Assembly: GCF_030815955.1 (NCBI RefSeq)
Contig: NZ_JAUSXK010000001.1
Coordinates: 2,728,001 to 2,792,000, forward strand
DNA length: 64,000 nt
From: Microbacterium murale
GTDB lineage: Bacteria; Actinomycetota; Actinomycetes; Actinomycetales; Microbacteriaceae
Reading direction: 5' to 3'
In this document: positions 1 through 16,434 of the stretch, in pieces
Numbering within the stretch: the first letter of the stretch is position 1
Layout: every line of letters starts with the position of its first letter
The notes under the pieces: generated by a model
The model's input: the letters and a program-made list of their open reading frames with translations, nothing else
Database searches by the model: none
What the model was told of the DNA's origin: nothing
Made by a program: the position numbers and the translations under genes

Positions 1-1525
1 GTGGGGGAGTCCGGTTCAGGGAAGTCCACGACGGCGATGGCCATCATCGGCCTCCTCGCCGGCGGCGGACGCATCGCCGCCGGCAGCATCCGCCTCGACG
101 GTCGGGAGATATCGAAGGCCCCCGAGCACGAGATGCGCACGATCCGCGGACGCCATATCGGCCTCGTGCCGCAGGACCCGATGTCGAACCTCAACCCGGT
201 CGCCAAGGTCGGCACTCAGGTCGCCGAGACCCTGCTCGCGCACGGCCTCGCGAACAGGCAGAACGTCTCGGCGAAGGTGGTCGAGGCGCTCGAAGCCGCG
301 GGACTGCCCGACGCGGCGAAACGCGCCAAGCAATATCCGCACGAGTTCTCCGGCGGTATGCGTCAGCGTGCGTTGATCGCGATCGGGCTCGCGTGCAAAC
401 CGCGACTGCTGATCGCGGATGAGCCGACCAGTGCGCTGGACGTCACAGTGCAGCAGACGATCCTCGACCAGATCGGGACGATGACCCGCGAGCTCGGGCA
501 CGGCGGTGCTGCTGATCACCCACGATCTCGGTCTCGCCGCAGAGCGTGCAGAGCGCGTCATCGTGATGCATCGCGGCAAGGTCGTGGAGCAGGGCGATGC
601 GAAGCAGATCCTCGAAGATCCGCAGCATCCGTACACGCAGTCACTGGTGAAGGCCGCCCCGTCGGTTGCGATCGCCCGCCTGCGACCTGAGGCGTTCACC
701 GCCTCGAAGGAGGCTCCCAGTGTGGACGACGCCGCACCCACGGACAATATCGTCGAGATCGAGAACCTCACGAAGGTCTACCCGGTGCGGGGCCGAAGTG
801 AGGACTTCATCGCGGTGAACGATGTGTCGCTCGTGATCCCGCGCGGCGAGACCGTCGCGATCGTGGGGGAGTCCGGTTCAGGGAAGACCACCACGGCACG
901 GATGCTGCTCAAGGTGATCGATCCGACCAGCGGACTGATCAAGTTCGAGGGAAAGGATGTCTCCACTCTCAGCCGCGCCGAGACTCGTGACTTCCGTCAG
1001 CGGGTGCAGCCGATCTTCCAGGATCCGTACTCGAGCCTGAACCCGATGTTCACGATCGAGAGGCTGATCGCCGAGCCGCTGGAGTTCTACAAGCGGGGGA
1101 GCGGTTCCGATCGGCGGAAGCGGGTGCGGCAGCTGCTGGACGATGTCGCGTTGCCGCAGTCGATGCTGCGGCGGTACCCGTCCGAGTTGTCGGGCGGCCA
1201 ACGGCAACGAGTCGCGATCGCCAGGGCGCTGGCGCTCTCTCCTGACCTGATCGTGTGCGACGAGCCGGTCTCGGCGCTGGACGTGTTGGTGCAGGACCAG
1301 ATCCTGCGTCTGCTCGGCGACTTGCAGCGCGAGTACGGGCTCAGTTATCTGTTCATCTCGCACGACCTCGCCGTCGTGCGGTTGATCAGCGACTACGTCT
1401 GCGTGATGAAGGACGGGTCTCTCGTGGAGGCGGCGACGTCGGAGGAGATCTTCACCAACCCTCGCGATCCGTACACGCGCCGCCTGCTGGCGTCGATCCC
1501 CGGCAACGAACTCAACATCGCCTGA
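1..1525 (+). pseudogene. Fused dipeptide/oligopeptide ABC transporter ATPase (DppD-DppF type), 5' end outside window, frameshifted
   Basis: Two nucleotide-binding domains of the peptide/nickel (Dpp/Opp) family lie in one gene that begins upstream of the window. The first shows a Walker A (GESGSGKST, at the window edge), a signature FSGGMRQR and a Walker [13 protein letters not shown]. The second shows GESGSGKTT, LSGGQRQR and LIVCDEPVSALD, followed by the oligopeptide-ATPase tail (NPRDPYTRRLL). The first domain runs in frame 1 to about base 498; its H-loop (LLITHDL) and everything after are in frame 2. Removing one G from the GGG at 496-498 would restore one reading frame, giving [13 protein letters not shown]. 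The product would energise uptake of peptides or similar solutes at the membrane. As written it is interrupted, so it is either a recent pseudogene, a programmed shift or a base-calling error. The stop is at 1523-1525. The family is certain; the functional state is not. Confidence 0.85.
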
Positions 1526-1590
1526 CCGGACCGAACAGGGCGCGTCCGGGGCCTTTTACCGCAGCATCCGGAATTGGTCAAGGACTCCAC

Positions 1591-1619
1591 TTGCCATGTC
1601 GTGAAATCGGACGTATAGT
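1591..1619 (+). promoter_or_regulatory. Promoter of rpoB-rpoC
   Basis: A -35 box TTGCCA (1591-1596) and a -10 box TATAGT (1614-1619) are separated by exactly 17 bp. They lie about 125 bp upstream of the rpoB start, implying a leader of roughly 120 nt. The 220-bp gap 1526-1745 holds nothing else that could be identified. Confidence 0.7.
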
Positions 1620-1745
1620 TGTTCTTTGCGCCTCGGTTCTCCCTGCCCTCATATGGTGGTCGGCAGATGTTGAGCATACGAGTGCGCACTCCACCTGACG
1701 ACAAAGGAATCGAGAAGCCCTGCGGGGCTCACGGAGGTTATTCCC

Positions 1746-5240
<3,495 letters not shown>

Positions 5241-5281
5241 TCCGGCCGATAACGAATTCTTATTGAGACACAGGAGAACTA

Positions 5282-9157
<3,876 letters not shown>

Positions 9158-9172
9158 GCGTTCTGATCCACT

Positions 9173-9208
9173 GAAGAAGGCCCCAGGGTTCGCCCTGGGG
9201 CCTTCTTC
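9173..9208. terminator. Transcription terminator after rpoC
   Basis: Perfect 16-bp inverted repeat (arms 9173-9188 and 9193-9208) closed by a TTCG tetraloop, starting 15 bp after the rpoC stop. There is no T-tract beyond the stem itself, as often in high-GC actinobacteria. Confidence 0.9.
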
Positions 9209-9277
9209 GTGCACACGGGCCAGGCGGTGGCGCGTCGACGGCGTCGGCCGATGCCAGTCCTAGGCCAGAATTGCAGG

Positions 9278-10198
9278 ATGCAGCAGAACACTCAGAGTGC
9301 CGTCGTGATCGGCGACGCTCTCATCGACGAGATCCATGACCGCGGCGGTGTGCGCGAGCTGGTGGGCGGCGCGGCCCTGAACGTCGCCGTCGGACTCCGC
9401 CGGCTCGGCGTGCCGACGACGCTCATCGCGATGGTCGGCGATGACGAGGCAGGCGCCCATATTCGCGAGTATCTCGCTGATCATGATGTGGCTCTGATCT
9501 CCAGCCATGCTCCGCTCGGCTCGTCGAGGGCGATCGTGCAGCGCGATCGAAACGGCGAGCCGACCTACGTCTTCAACGAGGCGGCTCAGCAACGCAGCAT
9601 CCGTTACGGTGATGAGGCGCGCACGGCGCTTGCCGACGCCGACCTCGCGGTGATCAGCTGCTTCCCGTTCGATGCGCCCGCAGAGGTGGATGCTGTCGCG
9701 GATGCCCTCGCGGGCGTAAGGGTGGCGATCGACCCGAACCCGCGTTCCGGCATGCTCAGCGATCGCGACGAGTTCGTGCGCGGCTTCGAGCGCCTTGTCG
9801 CGGATGCCGCGATCGTGAAGGTCGGCGCGGACGACGCCGCGCTGCTCTATGACGGAGATCTCGATGCGCTGCGCGCCCGTCTGCGCGCATTGGGCGCCGA
9901 CGCCGTACTGGCGACGGCAGGCAAGGACGGCGCAGTGCTCGAGGCGGACGCCGGCATCCTCACCGCTCCGATCGCCGACCTACCAGGCCCCGTAGTCGAC
10001 ACGGTCGGGGCGGGAGACGCCACGCTCTCCGCGGTGGCAGAGGGGCTCATCGGGGCGCGTCCGAAGGCCGCGGAAGAATGGCAGAGGCTGCTCGATCGCG
10101 CCATGGATGTCGCCGCTGCCACATGCCGTGCGGAAGGCGGTCTGCTGCGCACGCCCGAGTCGCTCGAGGGCGGCGAACGCGGGGTTCAGGGGAGCTGA
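9278..10198 (+). CDS. PfkB-family carbohydrate kinase
   Basis: This 306-residue protein belongs to the ribokinase/PfkB family, which phosphorylates sugars or nucleosides with ATP in the cytoplasm. The N-terminal glycine motif region (VGGAALNVAVGLRRLG) and the C-terminal signature DTVGAGDATLSA, with the catalytic aspartate, are present. The upstream reading frame opens at 9209, but that start lies next to the terminator and adds an arginine-rich segment unlike the family. The ATG at 9278 (MQQNTQSAVVIGD) places the first beta strand where the family has it. It stands alone between the rpoC terminator and tRNA-Tyr, so its substrate cannot be inferred from neighbours. Confidence 0.85.
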   Translation: MQQNTQSAVVIGDALIDEIHDRGGVRELVGGAALNVAVGLRRLGVPTTLIAMVGDDEAGAHIREYLADHDVALISSHAPLGSSRAIVQRDRNGEPTYVFNEAAQQRSIRYGDEARTALADADLAVISCFPFDAPAEVDAVADALAGVRVAIDPNPRSGMLSDRDEFVRGFERLVADAAIVKVGADDAALLYDGDLDALRARLRALGADAVLATAGKDGAVLEADAGILTAPIADLPGPVVDTVGAGDATLSAVAEGLIGARPKAAEEWQRLLDRAMDVAAATCRAEGGLLRTPESLEGGERGVQGS

Positions 10199-10285
10199 CC
10201 TGCCGATTTCTTACACCCGCTTCTGGCGGGTATGCTTGATTCTCGCGCCCCCGGTTGGCTGTACAAGCTGGACGGGTGTGCACTT

Positions 10286-10367
10286 GGCGAGTTACCCAAG
10301 CGGCCAAAGGGATCTGACTGTAAATCAGACTGCATCGCATTCGGGGGTTCGAATCCCTCACTCGCCA
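10286..10367 (+). tRNA. tRNA-Tyr (anticodon GTA)
   Basis: An 82-nt class II tRNA. The acceptor arms GGCGAGT (10286-10292) and ACTCGCC (10360-10366) pair. The anticodon GTA is at 10320-10322 in loop CTGTAAA, there is an extended variable arm, and the T-arm contains GGTTCGAATCC. No CCA is encoded. A possible -10 TATGCT lies at 10231-10236, without a convincing -35. Confidence 0.95.
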
Positions 10368-10377
10368 CCGAACAGAA

Positions 10378-10408
10378 CTGAAGGCCTCCGCACAGCGGGG
10401 GCCTTCAG
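10378..10408 (+). terminator. Terminator after tRNA-Tyr
   Basis: Fourteen-bp inverted repeat (10378-10391 with 10395-10408, one G-T pair) and a 3-nt loop, 10 bp after the tRNA, followed by GTCGTTC. Confidence 0.8.
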
Positions 10409-10481
10409 TCGTTCATCAGACGAGGCGGGAGCGAGCACCGGAGTCCCTCGCCCGCCATCACGGATCGGTTCGCACGACTTA

Positions 10482-11255
10482 TCACGCCGGTCGCGCAGCG
10501 AAAGCCGCCTGAGCGTGTGCAGGAAGACGAACCGCGCCCGTCGGTACGCGCTCTTCCAGTTCTGCGCTGTCGTTGTCATCGTCGTGAGTGAGCGAGAAGG
10601 CCCAGCGCACAATCACGACCAACGGGTACATCAACACCCACGCCAGCGAGGCCAGAGCGTAGAACACGGAGAAGAGAAGGCTTCCTACTGTTCTCGCGAT
10701 GAACTTCCAGATCGGGCGCGACACGACGCCCGGGTCGAGGCGTAGGAGACGCGTGAACACGTACACGATCACTCCGATTCCCAGAATGATCCCGACGACG
10801 ACGGCCGCCCACCACGTGACCGCCGTAAGGAACGGGACCAGGCGGGAGAAAGACCCGTTCTGTGCGCCGATGGCCGCCACCACCCAGAGAGTTGCGGTCA
10901 GCTTCGTGCCTGACTGGTGCCATGCCGCCCTATTGACCCCGTCGACATCGAATCTCGCGTGGAACAGGGGACGACACACCTGCACGACGAATGCTGCACA
11001 GAGAACGATGGTGGCGGCCCAGAACACTCGATCGTCCTGACCCGCAAGAATCGGAGGTGCGTTCCGTAGCCACGCGGCCACAGTGTCGAGCCCCAACCAG
11101 TCCGCGACCTGAATGAGGACGTCGGTGGGACGCCTGTGCGAGTCGATCGACTCGAGGGTGAGGGCTGCGACACCCGCACACGCGACGAAGTACGGCCCGT
11201 CGACGCGCTTCTTCAGCGTTTCGAAAAGCTCCACACCGGTCTTCAGCCACTCCAC
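10482..11255 (-). CDS. Hypothetical multi-pass membrane protein
   Basis: No family was recognised for this 257-residue protein. It has about four hydrophobic segments: residues around 25-35 (weak), 80-95 (VFWAATIVLCAAFVVQV), 120-160 (including TWWAAVVVGIILGIGVIVYVF) and 185-215 (SVFYALASLAWVLMYPLVVIV). These are followed by a charged tail with DDDND and a proline/alanine-rich end, so a cytoplasmic-membrane location is likely. The GTG start is supported by a purine-rich AGGGGGG placed 6 nt upstream. It is divergent from the gene at 11401, with 145 bp between them. Confidence 0.7.
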   Translation of the reverse strand: MEWLKTGVELFETLKKRVDGPYFVACAGVAALTLESIDSHRRPTDVLIQVADWLGLDTVAAWLRNAPPILAGQDDRVFWAATIVLCAAFVVQVCRPLFHARFDVDGVNRAAWHQSGTKLTATLWVVAAIGAQNGSFSRLVPFLTAVTWWAAVVVGIILGIGVIVYVFTRLLRLDPGVVSRPIWKFIARTVGSLLFSVFYALASLAWVLMYPLVVIVRWAFSLTHDDDNDSAELEERVPTGAVRLPAHAQAAFAARPA

Positions 11256-11400
11256 GTTGTTCCCCCCTCACGCCGTGCAGGTTTGCCGGCTCGGGAGGAG
11301 TCTGACATGGGCCTTCGACATCGGGCCTCACTCGTCGAATCCTCCGTGCAACCTGCGCACTCTACGATGTGAAGCACATCGAGCGCAGTGGAGGCGAATC

Positions 11401-12000
11401 GTGGAACTCGAGGCACCGGTCGGGCACGTCGTGCACCTGCTCAGGTCGTTCGACGTCGACACGGGAGCGCCGGAGACGATCGGCTTCGGGAAGCGGACGC
11501 CCGCGGTCGGCCGATGGGTGATCTGGGCGCTCCTCGCGCTCGCGTCGATCGGCACAGCGATCCTGCTGATCAACCTGTGGACGAGCGACTCGCCGTGGTG
11601 GTTCAACGTGATCTTCACCCTCATGCCCGCACTCTTCATCATCGGCTGTGCTGTGGCAGTGGTGGAGTCGGGTCGACTGTCACGCATGGAGTCTCTTCTG
11701 ACTCAGCGATGGGCGCAGATCAGGCAGCATGCCACGCTGACAGAAGGCCGCGTCACAGACCGCGCCGTTTCTCTGCTCGACAATGGCGGCGCGTCATCCT
11801 TCGCGCTCATGGTCACGGACGCCGCGGGAGTGCAGGTCCATGCACGCTGGCACCGCAGCAATCCCGACAACCAGGGCGAGACGCTTCTGCAGACGCAGAT
11901 TCCCGCCATCGGATCCAAGGTGCGAATCTGGGCCGTCGGGATGCCGGATGCCGAAGCGCCCATCATCGTGGAAGCGCTCGACCCGAGCGTTGTGCAATGA
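11401..12000 (+). CDS. Hypothetical membrane protein
   Basis: This 199-residue protein is not assigned to a named family. It has two close hydrophobic segments (about residues 38-60, WVIWALLALASIGTAILLI, and 68-90, FNVIFTLMPALFIIGCAVAVV), then a soluble C-terminal domain of about 100 residues rich in beta strands. The GTG start is chosen because GGAGG ends at 11394, 6 nt upstream. The reading frame stays open much further upstream (to 11113), but that part overlaps the divergent gene and is judged non-coding. Function unknown. Confidence 0.65.
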   Translation: MELEAPVGHVVHLLRSFDVDTGAPETIGFGKRTPAVGRWVIWALLALASIGTAILLINLWTSDSPWWFNVIFTLMPALFIIGCAVAVVESGRLSRMESLLTQRWAQIRQHATLTEGRVTDRAVSLLDNGGASSFALMVTDAAGVQVHARWHRSNPDNQGETLLQTQIPAIGSKVRIWAVGMPDAEAPIIVEALDPSVVQ

Positions 12001-12061
12001 AGGTGAAGACGTTGTCGAGATCGAGCGGCACTGAGCACCGATAGCCGCCATACTGAGTCCC

Positions 12062-12934
12062 ATGGGATCAGCGTTGACCACCATCGGACTGCCGGTTGCC
12101 CTCGGCATCATCATGCTGGGCCTCGGGCTCAGCCTCACCATCGGCGACTTCACGCGCGTGCTGAAACAGCCCAAGGCCGTGCTCACGGCGCTGGCCTGCC
12201 AGCTGCTCATCCTGCCCGCGGTGTGCTTCGGGCTCGTACTCCTGTTTCAACTGCCACCCGTGCTCGCGGTGGGAATGATGATGCTCGCCGCATCGCCCGG
12301 CGGCACCACGGCGAACCTCTACAGCCACCTGTTCCGTGGCGACATCGCGTTGAACATCTCGCTGACAGCGGTGAACTCAGTGGTCGCCGTGATCACGCTC
12401 CCGCTGATCACGAACTTCGCGATCATCTACTTCCAGCCGTTCGACGATCAGTTGGGTCTGCAGTGGGCGAAGGCGCTCGAGGTGTTCGCGATCGTGCTGC
12501 TGCCGGTGGCGCTCGGGATGCTGGTGCGCAGGTTCTGGCCGAAGTTCGCCGAAGCCATGGACAAACCGGTGCGCATCGCCAGCGTCGTGATTCTCATCGT
12601 CGTGATCGCGGGAGCGGTGGCATCCAACTGGGCGCTCCTTGCGGCGAACTTCGCACAGCTCGCCCTGATCACGATCCTGTTCTGCCTCATCAGTCTCTCC
12701 ATCGGGTTCTGGGTGCCGCGGATGCTGAAGATCGGCAAGAGGGAGTCCATCGCGACCTCGTTCGAGATCGGCATCCACAACGCGACGCTGGCGATCGTCA
12801 TCGCGCAGAGCGTGCTGGGATCGACCGAGCTCAGCCTGCCGGCCGCTGTCTACGGTGTGCTGATGTTCTTCGTCGCCTTCGGGTTCGGTTTCCTCATCCG
12901 GGGGCGTGAACCGCAGGCCGCGATGGCCTCATAG
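12062..12934 (+). CDS. Bile acid:sodium symporter (BASS) family transporter
   Basis: This 290-residue membrane protein is of the BASS/SLC10-like family, with about nine to ten predicted helices. Family-typical blocks include the LASPGGTTANLYSHLFRGD loop and EIGIHNATLAIVIAQ in the crossing-helix region. BASS proteins are sodium-coupled importers of organic anions; the substrate here is unknown. The ATG is 61 bp after the previous gene and has no obvious Shine-Dalgarno. A CATACT hexamer 7 nt before the ATG is compatible with a leaderless mRNA. Confidence 0.88.
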   Translation: MGSALTTIGLPVALGIIMLGLGLSLTIGDFTRVLKQPKAVLTALACQLLILPAVCFGLVLLFQLPPVLAVGMMMLAASPGGTTANLYSHLFRGDIALNISLTAVNSVVAVITLPLITNFAIIYFQPFDDQLGLQWAKALEVFAIVLLPVALGMLVRRFWPKFAEAMDKPVRIASVVILIVVIAGAVASNWALLAANFAQLALITILFCLISLSIGFWVPRMLKIGKRESIATSFEIGIHNATLAIVIAQSVLGSTELSLPAAVYGVLMFFVAFGFGFLIRGREPQAAMAS

Positions 12935-12959
12935 CGCTGGGACTTCCTAGACTGGAGCG

Positions 12960-13454
12960 ATGCGAGCGCTCACCGAATCCGATGTCCGCGCGTCGTTCGT
13001 CAACGCTTCACCGGAGGAGCTGCGGCTCATCGAGATGCCGCACGACTTCCTGCTCGTTGACTGGGACTTCCATGATTTCCTCGCTTGGCGTGATCCGGCA
13101 TCCAGTAAACTCGGCTGTGTGCTCGTCGAGACCGACGGGCGTCTGATCGGCGTCGTGCTGCAATCGACCGATCCGGGTCGCAGCCGCACTGGCATGTGCA
13201 ACATATGTCACACGATGCAGCCCGGAGGCCAGGTCGCCCTGTTCTCCGCGCGCCGGGCGGGGGATGCCGGACGTCGAGGCGACAGCGTCGGAACATACAT
13301 CTGCGCCGACCTCTCGTGTCATGAGAACGTGCGCCTCGCGCACCCGCTCGCGCCGAACGAGATCCGCGTCCCGGGTCAGATCGACACCCGTCTCGACGGC
13401 ACCCGGCGGCGTATGGAGGGTTTCGCCAACAGAGTTCTGGACGGTCAGAGCTGA
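12960..13454 (+). CDS. FBP-domain (FusB-like, elongation factor G-binding) zinc protein
   Basis: This 164-residue protein resembles the FBP-domain family found in actinobacteria, which carries the C-terminal treble-clef zinc finger of fusidic-acid resistance protein FusB. The zinc ligands are C80 and C83 (CNICH) and C115 and C120 (CADLSC). FusB-like proteins bind EF-G and help release it from the ribosome; that role here is inferred from the family. The start is ATG 12960, with TAGACT at 12949-12954 6 nt upstream and no separate Shine-Dalgarno, suggesting a leaderless transcript. It is followed 49 bp later by an enoyl-CoA hydratase-like gene. Confidence 0.85.
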   Translation: MRALTESDVRASFVNASPEELRLIEMPHDFLLVDWDFHDFLAWRDPASSKLGCVLVETDGRLIGVVLQSTDPGRSRTGMCNICHTMQPGGQVALFSARRAGDAGRRGDSVGTYICADLSCHENVRLAHPLAPNEIRVPGQIDTRLDGTRRRMEGFANRVLDGQS

Positions 13455-13503
13455 CGGATACGCTGGGCGCGACTGTTCCATCCCGTGCTTCGAAGGAGAT
13501 GCC

Positions 13504-14301
13504 ATGAGCGATCCCATACTGTTCTCGGTCGATGGGGGATTGGCGCGACTGACGCTGAATCGTCCCACGCGGCTCAACGCGTTCAACGCCGACCTCGCTC
13601 GAGCGTGGCGCGATGTCACGACCGAGGCCACCTCGCGGGACGACGTCAAGGCGATCCTTCTGGATGCATCGGGTCCTGCGTTCTGCGCGGGCGGCGACGT
13701 GCTCGACATGGCGACCACGATGGGGGCAGGCTCGGATATCGCTGATCTTGCCGGCGTGATCAATGCCGGCATACGCGCGCTCACCGAGTCGGCCATCCCC
13801 GTGGTCGCCGCAGCCCATGGGACCACGGCAGGGGGTGGCCTCGGCATCCTGCTCTGCTCTGACTACGCCGTCGTCGGTGCGCGATCCAAGATCGGCAGCC
13901 TCTACGCGAACATCGGTCTCACTCCCGACCTGTCGGTGTCTGCACAGCTCTCCGCAGCCGTCGGTCAGCGGCGTGCGCTGCAGTTGGTGCTGCAGGATCG
14001 CCTCCTCACCGCCGAGGAGGCGAAGGAATGGGGGCTGGTCGCCGAGGTCGTGAGCGGCGTGGATGCTGCGGACGAGGCCGACCGTGTGCGCGAGCGGGCA
14101 GAGGAGATCGCAGGATTCTGGCTTGCCGGCGCAGCCGGCGCCTACGGGCAGGCGAAGCGCCTGGTGCGCTCGCGCCCGGAGCGCTCGTTCGTCGAGCAGC
14201 TTGAAGAAGAAGCGCGTTCCATCGGCGCATCCTTCGACACCCCGGATGCCAAGGCTCGTGTTGCGGCATTCGCCGCGGCATCCATGAAGAAGGCGCGCTG
14301 A
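13504..14301 (+). CDS. Enoyl-CoA hydratase/isomerase family protein
   Basis: This 265-residue protein has the crotonase fold. Oxyanion-hole segments are visible as AFCAGGDV (residues 59-66) and TTAGGGLG (107-114). The two glutamates used by true enoyl-CoA hydratases are not at their usual places: the region reads GSLYANIGLTPD, with an aspartate at 142. This pattern is more like isomerases of the PaaG/ECI branch. A double-bond isomerase acting on acyl-CoA is therefore more likely than a hydratase, but the substrate is open. The ATG is preceded by GAAGGAG; a longer in-frame extension upstream overlaps the preceding gene and is rejected. Confidence 0.85.
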   Translation: MSDPILFSVDGGLARLTLNRPTRLNAFNADLARAWRDVTTEATSRDDVKAILLDASGPAFCAGGDVLDMATTMGAGSDIADLAGVINAGIRALTESAIPVVAAAHGTTAGGGLGILLCSDYAVVGARSKIGSLYANIGLTPDLSVSAQLSAAVGQRRALQLVLQDRLLTAEEAKEWGLVAEVVSGVDAADEADRVRERAEEIAGFWLAGAAGAYGQAKRLVRSRPERSFVEQLEEEARSIGASFDTPDAKARVAAFAAASMKKAR

Positions 14302-14396
14302 GGTCAGACGCGAGTTTCGCACAGACGCACGCGAGCACTGCGCTCGCGACGTGCGGCGTGGCAGGATGAGAGCATTCGGCCGAAGAGGGGAACGCC

Positions 14397-15611
14397 ATGT
14401 CAGAGGTCAGCACAGAAACCAAGGGGAAGGCGAACGCCTCCCTATTGATCAGAGGGGCGATCTGGATCGCCATCGGTGCGCTCATCGCGGCCGCTCTCGT
14501 CTGCGTGGTGTGGGTGCTGATCGGCGATCAGGACGGCATCATCGGTCGCGCGTTCTTGACGATCCTGCTGCTTGCGGGGTTCGCCGGCGTCGCGATCCTC
14601 GAGGCGGGACTCGCACCCAAGCGGCCGGACTGGCTGGCGCTCGCCAGCATGATCACCTGGATCGTCGCGCTTCTGGTCGGCGCCATCAAGATCTGGCTGC
14701 CTGAGGAGCCGGGGGAGTACGCCGGCGGTATCGCACGCTTCTTCCAACTGCTGCTCGTCGTCGGCATATTGCAGCTCGCCCTGCTGCACGTGCGACTGTT
14801 CACTCCTGCAGCGAAGCGCTACGTCACGACGTTCACCACGATCATCTACTACACGACGATCGCGGTTCTGGTGCTGCTCGTCGCGATGCTCGTGATCTAC
14901 CTCACCCTTCCGGACACGTTCGAGTACGGCGACCTCTACTGGCGCATCGTCGTCGCCCTGGCCATTCTCGCCGCGGTGGGCACGACGCTCATCCCGCTGC
15001 TCAACGCGCTCTTCGCGCCGAAGAAGACGCCGGCGGTGCCGGCAGGCTATGCGCCGCAGGCCTACGCTTCTGCTCCTGCCATCGCGGCACCGGTTCAGCA
15101 GCCGGCACAGCAGCAGTGGCCGACGTATGCCGACGGTGCGACCCCGCTCCCTGTGCTGCAGGACGGCTCGCCGGACTGGAACGCCTACTACACCGGATAC
15201 CCGACCGCTCAGCAGAGCCAGTTCCCCGAACCGAACCAGTACTTCGGCCAGTACCAGGATCCGAATCAGTACCCGGCGCAGCCAGACGGCCACGCACAGC
15301 AGGCGGCATCCCAGACGTTTGAAACCGGCCCCGCGGCAACCCCGCAGCCGTACGCGCCGTCGCCCACACAGCCGGCCTTCGTCTCGTCTCCTGACGCTCC
15401 GATCGGTCCGGATGGCCTGCCGGTCCCGCCCGCAGGCGCGCCCGCCGCTCCCGACGGCATCGCCGGAGACACATCTGTTCTGAACGTGCCCCCGATGCCG
15501 GACGTTCCGCCGGTTCCCGACCTGCCCCCGACGACGCCGCCTCCGGCGGAGCAGCAGCCTCCAGCGTCACCGGGCGCCTTCCCGCCGCCGCCTCCTGCGC
15601 CGCCGCAGTGA
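14397..15611 (+). CDS. Membrane protein with long proline/glutamine-rich tail
   Basis: This 404-residue protein begins with six hydrophobic segments in the first 205 residues (for example IWIAIGALIAAALVCVVWVL near 20-40 and VLVLLVAMLVIYLTL near 155-170). They are followed by about 200 residues of low-complexity sequence rich in P, A, Q and Y, ending PPPPPAPPQ. Such tails are common in actinobacterial membrane proteins of unknown role and are probably disordered and cytoplasmic. The ATG has AGAGGGGAA upstream. It shares a 4-nt overlap (GTGA) with the next gene, so translational coupling is likely. Confidence 0.75.
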   Translation: MSEVSTETKGKANASLLIRGAIWIAIGALIAAALVCVVWVLIGDQDGIIGRAFLTILLLAGFAGVAILEAGLAPKRPDWLALASMITWIVALLVGAIKIWLPEEPGEYAGGIARFFQLLLVVGILQLALLHVRLFTPAAKRYVTTFTTIIYYTTIAVLVLLVAMLVIYLTLPDTFEYGDLYWRIVVALAILAAVGTTLIPLLNALFAPKKTPAVPAGYAPQAYASAPAIAAPVQQPAQQQWPTYADGATPLPVLQDGSPDWNAYYTGYPTAQQSQFPEPNQYFGQYQDPNQYPAQPDGHAQQAASQTFETGPAATPQPYAPSPTQPAFVSSPDAPIGPDGLPVPPAGAPAAPDGIAGDTSVLNVPPMPDVPPVPDLPPTTPPPAEQQPPASPGAFPPPPPAPPQ

Positions 15612-16402
15612 CCCCGGTGCTGAGCCTTCAAGAACTCGCGGCCGATATCGCGCGTGAGGCGGGAGAGCTCGCACGGCTCAGACGGGCCGACGGCTTCCTG
15701 CTCGCCGCCACGAAGTCGACTCTCGCCGACATCGTCACAGAGGCTGATCGCGAGGTCGAGGCACTGATCCGCGCGCGACTGGACGCCGAGCGTCCCGATG
15801 ACGGGTTCCTCGGTGAGGAGTCCGGCGGCGGCGAGGGCACGAGCGGTGTGACCTGGGTGGTCGACCCGATCGACGGCACGGTCAATTACGCGTACGGCAT
15901 GCCCGCGTACAGCGTGAGCGTCGCGGCAGTCGAGGGTGGTGCTGATCCGAACAGCTGGCGGCCGATCGCCGCAGCCGTGTACGCACCGGTGATGGGAGAA
16001 CTCTTCACTGCTGCACGCGGTGAGGGTGCGTGGCTCGGCGATGTGCGGCTCGCTGTGACTGACGAGACTCCAGCGGGCGCGTTGCTCGCGACGGGATTCG
16101 GATACGACCCGGCAACGCACGACGGAGATCTGGTGACGGTGCGCCAGATCATGCCGCTTGCGCGCGACCTGCGTCGGAGCGGATCGGCGGCGCTGGACCT
16201 GAGCTACGTTGCGGCGGGTCGCCTCGACGGCTACTTCGAGCGAGGACTGAAGCCGTGGGACTTCGCGGCAGGAGCGCTTCTGGTTTCGGAAGCCGGTGGC
16301 GTGGTCACCCGCTTCGACACGGCATCCGCTCGTCCTATGCTGATCGCGGCCGGGGCGCCGCTGCACGCCCGGATCTCCGGCATTCTCGACAAGGGGATTT
16401 GA
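15608..16402 (+). CDS. Inositol monophosphatase family protein
   Basis: This 264-residue member of the magnesium-dependent phosphatase family dephosphorylates inositol phosphates, histidinol phosphate or related sugar phosphates. Metal ligands are visible: E70 in the GEES motif, D86 and D89 in DPIDGT, and the C-terminal PWDFAAGALLVSEAGG with the last aspartate. The GTG start overlaps the stop of the upstream gene. Histidinol-phosphatase or inositol-phosphatase activity cannot be distinguished from sequence alone. Confidence 0.88.
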   Translation: MTPVLSLQELAADIAREAGELARLRRADGFLLAATKSTLADIVTEADREVEALIRARLDAERPDDGFLGEESGGGEGTSGVTWVVDPIDGTVNYAYGMPAYSVSVAAVEGGADPNSWRPIAAAVYAPVMGELFTAARGEGAWLGDVRLAVTDETPAGALLATGFGYDPATHDGDLVTVRQIMPLARDLRRSGSAALDLSYVAAGRLDGYFERGLKPWDFAAGALLVSEAGGVVTRFDTASARPMLIAAGAPLHARISGILDKGI

Positions 16403-16434
16403 GGATCCGCACATGGCATTCTCAGCGCGAGCAC

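Noticed and set aside
13027..14322. 431-residue frame antisense to the FBP and enoyl-CoA hydratase-like genes
   Set aside because: Spans two well-supported genes on the other strand and shows no conserved motif.
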